A stretch of 64,000 nucleotides of DNA from Gonatopus flavifemur (GCA_018340375.1 JAFFJZ010000010.1:12710001-12774000), one strand, 5' to 3'. Positions 1-10,312 are shown, counted from the first letter of the stretch. Numbers and translations: made by a program. Notes: generated from the letters alone by a model not told the origin.

Positions 1-363
1 AAGAGATCTGATTGAATCTAATTAGATCTCTTTAGATAAAAAAAATGGAATTCAGTAGATCTATTCAGATCTGAATGATGCATCTGTTTGAATCACAGTA
101 GATCCACTTAGATCTGAGTAGATCTTTGTAGATCTAAATTCAAACAGTTCTAGATTGACCCAAATCAATTGAGATCTGAGGAGATCTAAGCAGATCTATT
201 TAGATCTACAGATATCTACATACAAAAAGAGCTGTGAAGTGTGCTCAGATCTGCGTAGATCTATCTATATCTATTCAGATCCAAAGAGATCTGTGTCATC
301 CCATTTTTTTATCTAAAGAGATATCATTTGATCTAATGAGATCTAATTAGATCTCTTCAGATC
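1..363. repeat. AGATCT-rich foldback repeat
   Basis: The hexamer AGATCT or a one-base variant recurs about 17 times in 360 bp. The two ends are inverted copies of each other: AATCTAATTAGATCTCTTTA near base 15, with its complement near 310-355. The middle is also palindromic. It probably starts before the window. It looks like a foldback element or satellite grown from a palindromic hexamer. No ORF. Confidence 0.7.
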
Positions 364-1116
364 TCATTCATTTTTTCTCGGGTTGTCATTATTTTCGAAT
401 GATATTAATAATTTCAGTTCAACTTTCAGGTTGTCTTTTGATGAATCGAATGTACTTACTTACCGTGTAGAGTGAGATTTCCACTGAATGCAATTTTGAA
501 ATTGTTTATAAAACTTTTGGTTAGCATCTGAGTTTTGGTATTCTCTTAATGAATATAGTAGAAAGAAAATCCAGATATCCGAGCGAAAATTAATGAGATT
601 TTATTCCAACTCTCACGAGTGGAAAAAAAACAATTGGATCATTCAAAACGCATCACTTTTCTGGAAATTAAAAAACGTAAACAAACAATGAAAGTCGAAA
701 TATACGTAATTGCACATTAGGGTTACAACCGATTCACTTTTAAATTTAACGTAGAAGAAAGTTTCCTGATTTTAATCACAAACAATGATTTTGATCAACA
801 TATTTGATAACATAATCGAATAACAAATTTGAAGTGTAATTACATTTTGAAAGTTGAATTTGTTAAAGATGTTTTGAAGTTGACAATTCGTGGTTTGACT
901 CAGGAGACTACAGAGGGCATGGAAAACTGAAATGAATTTTTCTGAATTGTGGGATCCTCCACAGTGGCGCCCGCGTATTCCAAGAGTGGGGTCGTGAGGA
1001 GGTCAAGGCTACCAGCAGGAAGATGTTCTTTTTAGTAAAATTTTCGTTAGATCAACCCATGATAATCATGAGTTGAATGAAAATACCAATCAGAAATTCT
1101 GAAATTTTCAGAGAAC
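364..1116. other. AT-rich spacer, nothing recognised
   Basis: No ORF with recognisable similarity, no clear inverted repeat and no RNA gene seen on either strand. Confidence 0.5.
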
Positions 1117-1282
1117 TCTGGTGAAAATCAAAGCGGGAAGGAAGAATAAACAAAGCGTATATGTTGGAGGGTAACGGAAACGGATACGAAGCTTGAATGG
1201 GAGGGATACAAAGAGTATGTGAAGGAGGAATTGAAGCAAAAAAAGCGTATTCCATTCATCAACCTTAAATAAAAAAATTGCG

Positions 1283-1342
1283 CCCCGGAGCGAGAATCGA
1301 ACCGGTGACTTTCACCATGGCAGAAGAGGGTTTTATCCACTG
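1283..1342 (-). repeat. tRNA-derived segment inside a foldback element
   Basis: On the minus strand the sequence has a B-box/T-arm motif, GGTTCGATTCTCGC, followed by TCCGGGGC. Upstream is an anticodon-arm-like CTCTTCTGCCATGG. The 5' half of a tRNA cannot be folded convincingly, so this is a tRNA-like relic and not a tRNA gene. A second copy lies at 36352-36425 in the same position of the related element. Confidence 0.5.
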
Positions 1343-1527
1343 CAGTGTTCCGATATTCGTTGAGCTGGGAAATCGCAGCTTGGTCACGTAACTACATTTC
1401 GCACTGACACATGTGGGCGCTCTTGTCGGCGAGTAGTTCACCGATGAGAGTGCTCACATGCATTAGTGTGAAATGTAGTCACGTGACCACGCTGCGATTT
1501 CCCAGCTCGACAAATATCGGAACACTG
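1343..1527. mobile_element. hAT-type MITE, 8-bp duplication ATCCACTG
   Basis: The terminal inverted repeat is CAGTGTTCCGATATT, and ATCCACTG stands immediately on both sides (1335-1342, 1528-1535). An 8-bp duplication with CAGTG ends is diagnostic of hAT elements. It interrupts the tRNA-like host repeat, whose uninterrupted form is seen at 36352-36430. A diverged relative lies at 60263-60457. Confidence 0.9.
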
Positions 1528-1726
1528 ATCCACTGAGCCATGAATCGTCGTTGGAAGTAATTGCTTAAAGATATCATTCAAAGTCAGAAGAAGTATGACC
1601 CACACACGTTTAATGTAACTTACTATATCTTCACATGAAGCGTGTGTGAAACGGGATCGAGAGCTTATGAAGCGTGTATGGAACGTATGATTTCATCACC
1701 TTACAGCAAGCGGGCATTACACGCTT

Positions 1727-2000
1727 CCCACTGAGCATTTCCGTTAGAACCTTGCATTAACATTGCATCGATGTTGATGCGATCTTGAAAGTACCTGTTA
1801 TGAGAATTACAACGGTAATATTACAATATCCAATTACGAGTAAATTCCGGCAATGTTACGTTGTCAGGTGATGTTTCAACGATATTTTTGCAAGTTACTT
1901 TTGTAATATTGCATTTGTGAATTGAAAGACAAGTACTTTCAAGATCGCATCAATATCGCTGTAATGTTGATGCAAGGTTCTAACGGGAATGCTCAGTGGG
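1727..2000. mobile_element. CCC-type MITE, TT duplication
   Basis: The ends are CCCACTGAGCATT and AATGCTCAGTGGG. The inverted repeats extend about 40 bp (TTAGAACCTTGCATTAACAT). Flanks are TT and TT. Non-coding. Confidence 0.85.
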
Positions 2001-2087
2001 TTCAGGAAGAGGGAATTGGAACATTCTTCGCTTCGTATGTGCTTCCTTCACGCTTCGTGTATACGCTTCATTTTCACCAGGGAAGAA

Positions 2088-2357
2088 CCCATACAACAAA
2101 AGTTGCTGTGCAATAGTTGCCCTTAAGTTGTTTATCAAGTTTCCGTAAAGTTGCTGGGAATTTGCTACGCATGTGATTGAGAGTTTCATGAAACCAAGCA
2201 ACTTCCCAGCAACACGATAACAACTCAAGCTAAAATCCTAGATTTACAGCATATTGTTACGCATTTGGCGATGCAACGTCCCTGCAAATTGCTTCAAACT
2301 GTTGTTGTACGTTTTCAACAATTTGCTGCATATTTGTTCAGCATTTTGCTGTTAAGG
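2088..2357. mobile_element. CCC-type MITE, AA duplication
   Basis: The ends are CCCATACAACAAAAG and TTTTGCTGTTAAGG, with AA on both sides. The interior matches elements at 17093-17397 and 17659-18001 (CAAATTGCTTCAAACTGTTG, ACAGCATATTGTTACGCATT). Confidence 0.8.
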
Positions 2358-2559
2358 AACATCCCTGGTTACCAGATTCGACGGTTTTTCGAAAATCGAA
2401 AGATTTTGAGGTTATCCCACTTATATCAACAACCTTGTTTTTTGGTAGAGTATCGTAAGCCCTAAAATTCATAAGTCCTGAAATCAGATGCCCGAATTTC
2501 AACAGCCCGAAAGGTTATGTGCCCAAATGTCCGTAAGCCCGAAGGTGCATAACCCGGTA

Positions 2560-2767
2560 CACGGAAAAAAATACTCCGGTTAATATATGGACAGCAAGAA
2601 TTACTGCTATTTTAACCGGAATTCTAGTTAAATGAATCAAGTCTCCGGCTAATTTAACAAGGGCTCCGGTAAATTCAACAAGGATTCCAGTAAAAGTCAC
2701 AGATATTCCTTGCTGTCCATATAGTAACCGGAATTCTGGTAAAATTAACAGTTCATTTTTTTCCGTG
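2560..2767. mobile_element. CACKG-type foldback, TA duplication
   Basis: The ends are CACGGAAAAAAAT and TTTTTTTCCGTG, flanked by TA on both sides. The arms share ATATGGACAGCAAG and its complement. It is one of a set of CACTG/CACGG elements in this window. Non-coding. Confidence 0.8.
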
Positions 2768-2836
2768 TAGAGTACCATAATACCGGAAGTTCACAATCCC
2801 GACAACGGTATAGTCCCAAAGTGTCAGAATCGCGAA

Positions 2837-3016
2837 GTGTCATAATCCCGCAAAAAAAAATTATAGAATCTACTATCAATCGAATACTTGAGCACTTGCA
2901 TCAGAGAAAATGTTTTGATAATGCATATTATGTGAGAACAAAACAATTTCTATGATGCAAGTGATCAAATATTCGATTGATATTAGATTCTATGATTTTT
3001 TTCGGGATTATGACAC
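2837..3016. repeat. Imperfect hairpin, TGTCATAATCCCG ends
   Basis: GTGTCATAATCCCG at the left is matched by CGGGATTATGACAC at the right. The arms (ATCAATCGAATA, CACTTGCATCA) pair over about 75 bp each. It is probably a MITE. The short CATAATCCCG-like motif is also repeated upstream (2460-2560). Confidence 0.65.
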
Positions 3017-3034
3017 CTCCCTCGTTGGAGAGAA

Positions 3035-3141
3035 CCCAGATAGCACAGAGTTCGTGGAGAATTCTTCAAGAACATCATTCGAAGTCTAGAGTTCTAAAAA
3101 AGTTCTTCAAGAATTTATCGACGAACTCTGTGCTCTTTGGG
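3035..3141. mobile_element. 107-bp CCC-type MITE, AA duplication
   Basis: The ends are CCCAGATAGCACAGAGTTCG and CGAACTCTGTGCTCTTTGGG, with AA on both sides. It is exactly 107 bp. Confidence 0.85.
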
Positions 3142-3675
3142 AAGCTTTGTGATCGTTCCGCCCTGTTGAAAAAACTCAGCATGGTCCAACACGGAACCAA
3201 CTTGGTCCCAGCTGAACCCAGTTGGTTGCACCATACAGACCATGATGGTTGGCCCAACAACCAATATGAGACCAACTTGGTTTGATTGGACTAACTTGGC
3301 CCAGCTGAACCAAGTTGGTTGCATCATACAAACAATGATGGATGGCTCAACAACCAATGAGAGACCAATTTGGTTCCAGCCGATGCCAGTTACAGACCAT
3401 GAGGGCGGTTAAGTCAGATTCAACGAGGTTAGCCCCTCCATCATGATATATGATGAAAAAGAAATCTCGAAATGCCAGCGAGATGAAGCTCTAGTAAAAT
3501 ATATTAGGTGTACAAATAAGTTTCCGCGGTTTGTCAAAAGATGGCCCCACCAGAAGGTTATGGAGAAATTGTCAGATGTAAAACGTAATATCCCAAGTTT
3601 AGTCATCTGGCAACACGATAACCTTAAAGTACTAGTGATTCCGTATCAGCATCACGTAATTTTTTTCGTGCAAAA

Positions 3676-4819
3676 ATGTCAAGTTTTATTCCGAATAAGC
3701 ATCATTTGCGGGAACTTTTGATTTACTTCTTTCCCAAGTAACACCAAAGTGCGTAAAATATTCTCCGAACGTTCCTAGAATATTTAAACGTCCTGCAAAC
3801 ATTCTTAGAACGTTTGACGAAGATTGTGTGTTACTAGGGTTAATGTGAAAAAATCTGCAGCTGAGGCGCATCGATTGCTTCTAGAAGCATATGGTGAAGC
3901 TGCTTTAAGTGAGAGAAGTTGTCAGGAATGGTTTCAAAAGTTTAAGAACGGTGAGTTTGACGTTAAAGACAAAGAACGCAGTGGAAGGCCGAAAGTGTAC
4001 GAAGACATGGAATTAGAAGTACTATTGGAGGAAGATTCGTCCCAAACGCAAAAAGAACTTGCACTTACTCTACAAGTGACTCAACAAGCAATTTCACATC
4101 GTTTAAAATCGTTAGGAATGATTCAAAAACAAGGAAATTGGGTTCCATATGAACTAAAGCCGAGAGACGTTGAACGCCGATTATGCATGAGTGAAATGCT
4201 GCTTGCCAGGAATAAAAAAAAGAGTTTTTTGCATCGTATAGTCACTGGTGACGAAAAATGGATTCACTACGATAATCCAAAGAAGAGAAAGTCATGGGTT
4301 AAGCCCGGCGAACCATCAACATCGACAGCTAAGCCGAATATTCATGGAAAAAAACTCATGCTGTGTATTTGGTGGGATCAGCTTGGTGTCGTGTATCATG
4401 AATTGCTGAAACCAAGCGAAACCATTACTGGAGCTCTCTACCGAACACAATTGATGAGATTGAGTCGGGCACTTAAGGAAAAACGCGCCCATTACTACTC
4501 CAGACACAAAATTATTCTTTTACACGATAATGCTCGTCCACATGTTGCGGCGCCGGTAAAAACATACTTGGAAACACTCAACTGGGAAGTTTTACCTCAC
4601 CCGCCGTATTCACCAGACTTAGCCCCTTCTGATTATCACCTGTTCCGGTCGATGGCACATGGTCTGTCTGAGCAGCGCTTCACATCATATGAAGACACCA
4701 AAAATTGAGTAGATTTGTGGATAGCGTCAAAAGATGAAGAGTTTTTTCGACGGGGTATCCGAATGTTGCCAGAAAGATGGGGAAAAGTAGTGGCAAATGA
4801 TGGAAAATACTTTGAATAA
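3676..4819 (+). pseudogene. mariner (Mos1-like) transposase, broken by an insertion
   Basis: This is a DDD transposase of the mariner family, which cuts and pastes DNA at TA sites. The native start (MSSFIPNKHH) is at 3676, but the frame is interrupted after about 19 codons by a 107-bp element (3733-3839). An uninterrupted frame of 294 codons resumes at 3824 using an ATG inside the insertion. Helix-turn-helix features (SGRPKVYEDMELEVLLEEDS, VTQQAISHRLKSLGM), the WVPYELKP linker and the catalytic aspartates in TGDEKWIHYD, LLHDNARPH and SPDLAPSD (D34D spacing) are visible. One Asp codon is missing in SRH(D)KI compared with copy 2. A TGA after EDTKN, where family members usually have Trp, ends the frame at 4706-4708. 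The rest of the family C-terminus (VDLWIASKDEEFF to GKYFE) follows in frame to 4819. Not functional. Confidence 0.93.
3733..3839. mobile_element. 107-bp CCC-type MITE inside the mariner, TT duplication
   Basis: The ends are CCCAAGTAACACC and GTGTTACTAGGG. The empty site is known from mariner copy 2 (CTTCTTTAATG); here it reads CTTCTTT-element-TTAATG, proving a 2-bp TT duplication. The same element in opposite orientation is at 10405-10511, also 107 bp. Confidence 0.97.
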
Positions 4820-5279
4820 AACGTAATGTACTTTTCCTTTACAATAAATTCCTAATTTTTTATAAAAAACCGTGGAAACTTATTTGTACACCTAATAATA
4901 AAAGTTGAAACCCTCGCTAATTCTGCTTCATACTACTGGAATTTTGAGGATTCACTTATTGCTATCAGAGTTCATATCGAACACGGTCTGACTTATGGAG
5001 GTATTAGGTCAGTAAAGTTAGGTATAACCATGCAGGATAGTGCCGACCTAGGTAAAACCATACTGGGTAATACTAACCTGGGTAAAATCATGATAAGTAG
5101 GACCTACCTATAGGGGACCTACGTAAGACCATGTTGGTCCCATATGGGTAGGTTCTACCCAGCATGGTCGAACCCAGCTGGGACCCAGCTGGGTTTTTCC
5201 AACAGGGCAAGGAGCCGGAAATTTTTTATCTCCACACTCAAAATCTCTTAAACCAAAATGTTCCTCGGAACTCGGGTAA

Positions 5280-6130
5280 AATTCTTGATTCCGTGTCTGC
5301 CTGTCTATCTGTGTGGATGTAAACCCCCCCCAGAAATGCGATCACGAGTATCTTCCGTTCCTGTTATCCGATCATCATCAATTTTTTACCACGTTTGCAT
5401 TCGGTATCAATACCCACTCAGCACAAATATCGCAGTAATATTGCTGCAATATCACTGCGATATTTCAATATTACTGTAATATTACTGTAATATTGCTGCG
5501 TTATTTGTGTTGGGTGGGTAGTGGTCCCATATGAGTTTCAACTTGATCTTTACAATAGAATAGGAGGAGTGAAGAAAAATGTGATCAAAAACTTTGATTC
5601 TGCGATCACGCATATCTCCGTTTTCTATTGTCCGATTTTAATGAAATTTGAACCACGCTCTAGTCATAACCTGACAGTGGTCCCATATAAGTTTCATCCC
5701 AATCGGTTGAAAACTCTGGGAATTTTTTCTTTGCGATCTGCATTATTTCTGAAAGCATGCCTTCCCTGTGTCTATATTACCCGAATGCCATGGAACTTTG
5801 AGTATATTCGGTTGACGAGGTGATAGTTGTGTGATATAAATTTCAGGCAAATCGGAAATGAGGGAAGAAAATGGTGAGCGAAAGTGGTGGGAACGAAATT
5901 TGATAATTTTGTAAATATCGCAATCATGCGGATATCTTTCATTCCTATCATCCGATCGTTATGAAATTTTTACCACAGTTTTATGCAGTATTGATAGTGG
6001 TTCCATATAAGTTTCAACCTGATTCTTACAGAAAAACGAGACGGGGAGAAGTAATATTTGATAAAAACTTACCTATGATTCTCCGATCGAGTATGATTTC
6101 GCTTCCTGTTTTGTGTTGGTTACATTGTGG
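5280..6130. repeat. Degenerate tandem repeat, ~150-190 bp units
   Basis: Blocks such as TGCGATCACGCATATCTCCG, TATCCGATC...ATGAAATTT and GTGGTCCCATATAAGTTTCA recur in the same order about four or five times (near 5330, 5612, 5720, 5922 and 6070). The first unit is split by the element at 5412-5518. Short ORFs here are not gene-like. Confidence 0.7.
5412..5518. mobile_element. 107-bp CCC-type MITE, TA duplication
   Basis: The ends are CCCACTCAGCACAAATA and TATTTGTGTTGGGTGGG, flanked by TA and TA. The interior is built of AATATTGCTGC/GCAGTAATATT steps. Exactly 107 bp. Confidence 0.85.
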
Positions 6131-6338
6131 TTGCAACCAATTGTTATGACCTGTTTATTTTGGAAAATATGCATCGTAGACACTTTTTGACCTCAGATTC
6201 GAGGTCATGCGCATATAATTATATGTATATATGTGTGTGTATTCCAGCACAAAACTGGCGTTGAAAACATTTACCGGGTTTAATAGTGTAACTTGTAACA
6301 GATGGATGAAACCACAATATTGCTAAAATGAAACATGT

Positions 6339-6572
6339 TATATAGTGGTTACATTGCAGCAACTTTTCATGAGTGGGAAATTATTCGTTGCGTGCAATAA
6401 AAACGGAGTTCTTGGACTCTTAGAGGACTTAGTACAGATCCGGATTTGGGGAGTAAAAGAAAAAAAAATCGTTCCTCAAGAATACATTCCCAGTGAATTA
6501 GGTATCGTCGACGAAAATATTAATTTAGATCAAGTACATGTTGTAGCAGATTGGGTGAAAATATTAATTTAA
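6339..6572 (+). pseudogene. Unrecognised 3'-terminal exon-like ORF
   Basis: The open frame ends in TAA and reads roughly KLFVACNKNGVLGLLEDLV ... IWGVKEKKIVPQEYIPSELG ... DQVHVVADWVKILI. It has protein-like composition, unlike the surrounding repeats. A splice-acceptor-like TTACATTGCAG precedes it at about 6338-6348, so it could be the last exon of a decayed or transposon-borne gene. I do not recognise the family and see no partner exon. The ATG at 6345 lies inside the acceptor-like sequence and may not be a real start. Confidence 0.25.
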
Positions 6573-6638
6573 CGTAATTACTTTTTGTGATAACGAATTC
6601 ATACCCCAATGAACTTATATTTCCAACAAGTGCCTCTT

Positions 6639-7037
6639 CCCAAGTAGCACCAGAATATACTATGAACTTTCTTCGAATATTCGGAATATGTTCTATGCAC
6701 ATTCTAATGAGACCGCTGCAGTAACCCACAACAGAAGTTCAAAGTATATACGAAATAGAAACGTTCATAGAATGTACGAATGAGATACGAAGAATATATA
6801 ATGAACGTTCATAGAATATTCGAATGAGACTGTTTTAAATATACTTAAAACGTACATAGTACATCCGAAATGTACGATATTCATTCAATCGACGTTCGAT
6901 TGACGTAACGTCGTATATTCGATTACATGCGTTCGATGAATATGCATAGCACCTATGGAACGGTCTCATTGGAATGTGCATAGAACATATTCCGAATATT
7001 TGAAGAACGTTCTTAGTATACTCTGGTGCTACTTAGG
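6639..7037. mobile_element. CCC-type foldback, CCCAAGTAGCACC end
   Basis: CCCAAGTAGCACCAGAATATACT at the left pairs with AGTATACTCTGGTGCTACTT at the right. The arms are long and AT-rich (GAACGTTCATAGAATATTCG repeats). The last three bases are AGG, and no duplication can be read. It is related to 27657-27973. Confidence 0.75.
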
Positions 7038-7093
7038 CGTACATGTACGATCTGGAAGAATTGAAAATAATTGATTTCAAGTTGTACTCTAAC

Positions 7094-7394
7094 CAATGCC
7101 GTATTTCTGCATAGGCTTTGTAGGCTCGGGCCTAGGGCCCCACGCTGATGGCGACCCCCGACTCCTTGAACCACAATTTTCTTTTAATCCTACAAGAAAA
7201 GGATTTTTGATAATAAAAGAAGTAAAACATGAGCTACGGATATTCAAATTGCCCAGATAAACGAACATATTGATATATTCATAATTGATCAAAATTTCCA
7301 AAAAGATATTACTATGTATAAGACAAAAAATTCCCTTACATGGGCCCCCGAACATTTTAAGCCTAGGACCCCTTGACTATGAAAGGCGGCACTG
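7094..7394. mobile_element. hAT-type MITE, 8-bp duplication with one mismatch
   Basis: The ends are CAATGCCGTATTTCTGCATA and TATGAAAGGCGGCACTG. Flanks are ACTCTAAC and ACTCTCAC (7 of 8 bases). Subterminal inverted GGGCCTAGGGCCCC and GGGCCCCCGAA...CCTAGGACCCC. No coding capacity recognised. Confidence 0.65.
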
Positions 7395-7539
7395 ACTCTC
7401 ACACGAACGAGAAAGCTATGTGCCAATTCGCAGAGTTTTTATATTGAAGGAGTAAATCAAATTTACCGTCGAATACCAATAAATGATGTTATCTTTGAAT
7501 ATTGAAATTTTATATTGCATTGAAATTTTCTAACATCAT

Positions 7540-8310
7540 CCCAGGTAGCACACTTACGTTTTGAGAATGTTCTGAGAATATACGTTGAGGATATTCGAAT
7601 ATTCTATGGAGATTCTTGTTCCGTGCGAATATATTCTACGCACATCCTCAGAATGTTTGAATGAGACTGTTTCAAATATTCTCAGAATAGATTGCCACGA
7701 ATATTGTGGGAATATTAGAAAACAATGCGACTGAAATAAAAATTCCCGTCAATATAAACTTCTGCATGTCACCGAAAACTACTTCACAATCAATTTTTTT
7801 GATCATTAAACATCTGTAATCATGAATTATCAGTAATATTATGGATTCACATGGATAAATGAGATACTTATGATCACAACAGGCAATCATAATATATATA
7901 CGGCATTTCTTGATATTTCATTGCACTTTTGAGGATTATCTTTCACACATGCCACTCTAAAAGAACATTTGCGATATTAGAATGCACCTTTCATAAATTT
8001 ATTATCCCCTAAATACAAATTAAAATAATATATTATCCAAGGGTCTGTAGCCTGTCAACAATATTATCCGCCATTACTGGATTTATTGCATCACGATATA
8101 CTTGCGTGTGCGCTGCTCATCAATCTCCCCACAAACTTTGTACGCATATTGTACGAACGTGCCTAGAATATTCAAAACAGTCTCATTCAAATGTTCTGAG
8201 GATCTTCTATGAATATTTACGAATGTTCTACGCTTATTGTGAGAATATTCGATCAAGTACATTTCACGGATGTTGTGAGAATATTCTCAGAATATTCTGT
8301 GTTACATGGG
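7540..8310. mobile_element. CCC-type foldback, AT duplication
   Basis: The ends are CCCAGGTAGCACAC and GTGTTACATGGG, flanked by AT on both sides. The arms repeat TCTCAGAATATTC-type motifs in inverted order. The middle (7750-8100) is AT-rich with nothing recognised. Confidence 0.75.
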
Positions 8311-8358
8311 ATCGATGAAAAAGATCCCCAGCCTTTGAATACGGAACGGAGGATGCTT

Positions 8359-8609
8359 CCCAGATAACACACCAAGAATTCTTTTTCAAAAATAAGAATA
8401 GAATTTTTCAAGAACTCTTTTCGAAGTAATGAATTCGTAAAGAAGTCTGGAAGAGTACTAAAATAATCCTTTCAGCATTCTCAAAGAACTCGTTCATGTC
8501 CCAAACATTGAACCCCTCCAGAACTCTGTATGAATTCATTAGTTCAAAAAGAGTTCTTGAAGAATTCCATTCTTGTTTTTGAAAAAGGATTCTTCGTGTG
8601 TTATCAGGG
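8359..8609. mobile_element. CCC-type foldback, TT duplication
   Basis: The ends are CCCAGATAACACACCAAGAA and TTCTTCGTGTGTTATCAGGG, with TT on both sides. The arms (TTTTTCAAAAATAAGAATAG) pair over their whole length. A fuller relative is at 61074-61356. It sits just upstream of, or within, the hAT remnant. Confidence 0.88.
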
Positions 8610-8872
8610 TTAGGAATACAGAACTAGATTTTGGTGAACAAAACGTTACGAATTTTCGGGACAAAGTACAGGAATTAAAATTCGCAAATCCGACTCAAAT
8701 GGTTCCTCTTGTCACAAAATTTGCTTTTGCGATGCTCACTTTACCTCATTCCAGTGCCAACGTGGAAAGAATTTTTTCATCCATGAATAACATAAAAATA
8801 GATATGCGTAACCTCCTTTTCCATTGGAACTATGAATGGGTGTATGCACACCAAAAGATTTTTAGAAAATAA
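8610..8872 (+). pseudogene. hAT transposase C-terminal (dimerisation) fragment
   Basis: The frame, ending in TAA at 8870-8872, encodes a stretch with LPHSSANVERIFSSMNNIK and DMRN, the hallmark of the hAT C-terminal dimerisation region (usual pattern: LP.SSA..ER.FS..N.IK...RN.L). Only about 87 codons remain. The catalytic core, BED finger and start are missing, and no hAT ends can be assigned to it. An ORF reading into it begins at 8573 inside the adjacent foldback element, which is chance. It shows that hAT elements have lived in this genome, a possible source of transposase for the CAGTG MITEs in the window. Confidence 0.82.
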
Positions 8873-9141
8873 CCACTGCTTTGCTTTCAAAATTGAAAAA
8901 TCCTTATGGACAAGATTGAATAGCAATTTGTATGTGAAAAGCAATATTGATGCCGATAATGAGAGATAACGATGATAATGAAAGATATAAATGATATATT
9001 AGTTCGATAATATTGAATAATAATAATCAGGGTTGTGAAATTTTTAATTCAAAATTTTGAATTATCGGTTGAATTTTCAATTTTTATTTCAAATGTTGGG
9101 ATTAAAAATTGAAAAATCATTGTTTCATCCCAATGTTGGGA

Positions 9142-9673
9142 CCCAGACAGCACAAATGATCATTATGAATTCAAAAAAACTTCTGAAAGAACTTCTTGAA
9201 CAGTCCCCGTTATGACAGTAAAAAAGAAATCAATATGAACTTAATGAATTCAAAATGCATACATGTTGAATGCCTGAATAGTTCTTTATGAATTCGTGAT
9301 ATGAATTCTTTCTGAAAATTAAGTTATTCATCAAGAGTTCATTTTGAATTCAAACTATTCCTAATCCCAGATAGAAAAATGTCTCAATAATGCCATCATA
9401 ACGGTGACTTGCACGCCAAGAAATGTTTGCATCATGGTACCAAAGTGTTTCCGCATAAAGCATTGTTATTGGTAGCAAAACGAGGTGATGGTACCATAAT
9501 GAAGACATAATGTTTACATTTTGTGCATCATTGAAAGCTGAGCGAAGTTTATGATAGTATATTTATGGCACATTATGTTACAAAATATTCTGTGCATGGT
9601 TTTCTATCTGGGAATGAATTCATGTTTACTTTCATAACGAGAGCTCTTTGCGGGGACTTTTGTGCTGTATGGG
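9142..9673. mobile_element. CCC-type MITE in the minisatellite, GA duplication
   Basis: The ends are CCCAGACAGCACAAATGATC and GGGGACTTTTGTGCTGTATGGG (outer bases), flanked by GA on both sides. The minisatellite unit GTTGGGATTGAG is the empty site. Related copy at 37088-37356. A second element is inserted at 9366-9612. Confidence 0.92.
9366..9612. mobile_element. CCCAGATAGAAAA element nested in another MITE
   Basis: The ends are CCCAGATAGAAAA and TTTTCTATCTGGG (247 bp). The left flank ends CTAAT and the right begins AATGAATTC; the related uninterrupted copy at 37088-37356 lacks the insert. The shared flank is AAT (3 bp), not 2 bp as in most relatives. Confidence 0.85.
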
Positions 9674-10312
9674 GATTGAGGAGTGAATAAATTATTCTTT
9701 AATGCCGATGATGGGATTGAAAATTAAAAAAATTACTTTGTAATCTCAATGTCGGAATTAAAAATTGAAAAACTACTTTTGAATCCCAATGTTGGGATTG
9801 AGAATTAAGAAATTACTTTTTAATCCCAATTTCGGGATTGAAGATTGAAAAATTACTTTACAAGCCCAATGTCAGGATTGAAAATTAAAAAATTACTTTT
9901 CAATCCCAATTTCGGGATTAACAATTTTTTGTTTACTTATCAATCTTTATGGTGGGTTTAAAAATTGAAAAATTATTTTTAACCCGAGTTTTTGGGATTA
10001 GAAAATGAAGAAAAAATTTTAATTCCAGTGGTAATCCAATTATCTTCTTAATGCATCATTTACAACCCTGATAATAATAATGATAGAAATAAGAACCCAA
10101 CGATTTATGGAAAACTATTATCGAGTGTGCAAATCCCAATACATGTTTGCAATAGTCAGTTATCAAGCAATTATTCGTAGTTTATTAATGAATATGAAGT
10201 TTTTATTTGTTCATGATTCCTTCTCCTGATGTTGATTGGCAGAGGTTATGTCTCGAATTCATTTATGTTGATTAATAAAACTTAAAATTCTTGAACCTTC
10301 CGCTTTTTATTC

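Larger units (their letters stand above)
1117..2082. mobile_element. CCC-type foldback element, GTGAAAAT end
   Basis: The left end is CTCTGGTGAAAAT and the right end ATTTTCACCAGGG (with one base variation), flanked on both sides by AA. The left third matches the element starting at 36177 (same order of the GAAGCGGGAAGGAAGA, GCTTGAATGGGAGGGATACA and tRNA-like blocks). It contains two later insertions, at 1343-1527 and 1727-2000. Confidence 0.7.
3504..4895 (+). mobile_element. mariner transposon copy 1
   Basis: The terminal repeats are TTAGGTGTACAAATAAGTTT at the left and its complement at the right, with TA on each side. It is 1392 bp. Removing the 107-bp insertion at 3733-3839 with its 2-bp duplication leaves 1283 bp. 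That is 3 bp short of copy 2 (37534-38819, 1286 bp), exactly the one codon missing here. The copies are nearly identical, so amplification is recent. Confidence 0.95.
3161..5207. mobile_element. CCCTGTTG foldback element split by a mariner
   Basis: The ends are CCCTGTTGAAAAAACTC and GGGTTTTTCCAACAGGG. The subterminal regions carry repeated degenerate blocks (CCCAGCTGAACCAAGTTGGT; TGGTCCCATATGGGTAGG). Flanks are CG and CA, so no clean duplication remains. A mariner copy (3504-4895) lies in the middle. Confidence 0.6.
9030..10040. repeat. 40-bp AT-rich minisatellite
   Basis: Units like GGGATTGAAAATTAAAAAAT + TACTTTTCAATCCCAATTTC repeat in tandem from about 9090 to 9141 and from 9674 to 10025. 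The array is interrupted by the insertion at 9142-9673, and each unit is partly self-complementary (AATCCC/GGGATT). Confidence 0.8.

Noticed and set aside
1980..2228. Minus-strand ORF of 82 codons
   Set aside because: It crosses the boundary between two different MITEs (1727-2000 and 2088-2357), so it is a chance frame over transposon ends.
3824..4708. Taking the ATG at 3824 as a true transposase start
   Set aside because: This ATG belongs to the inserted 107-bp element; the native start is at 3676, as copy 2 shows.
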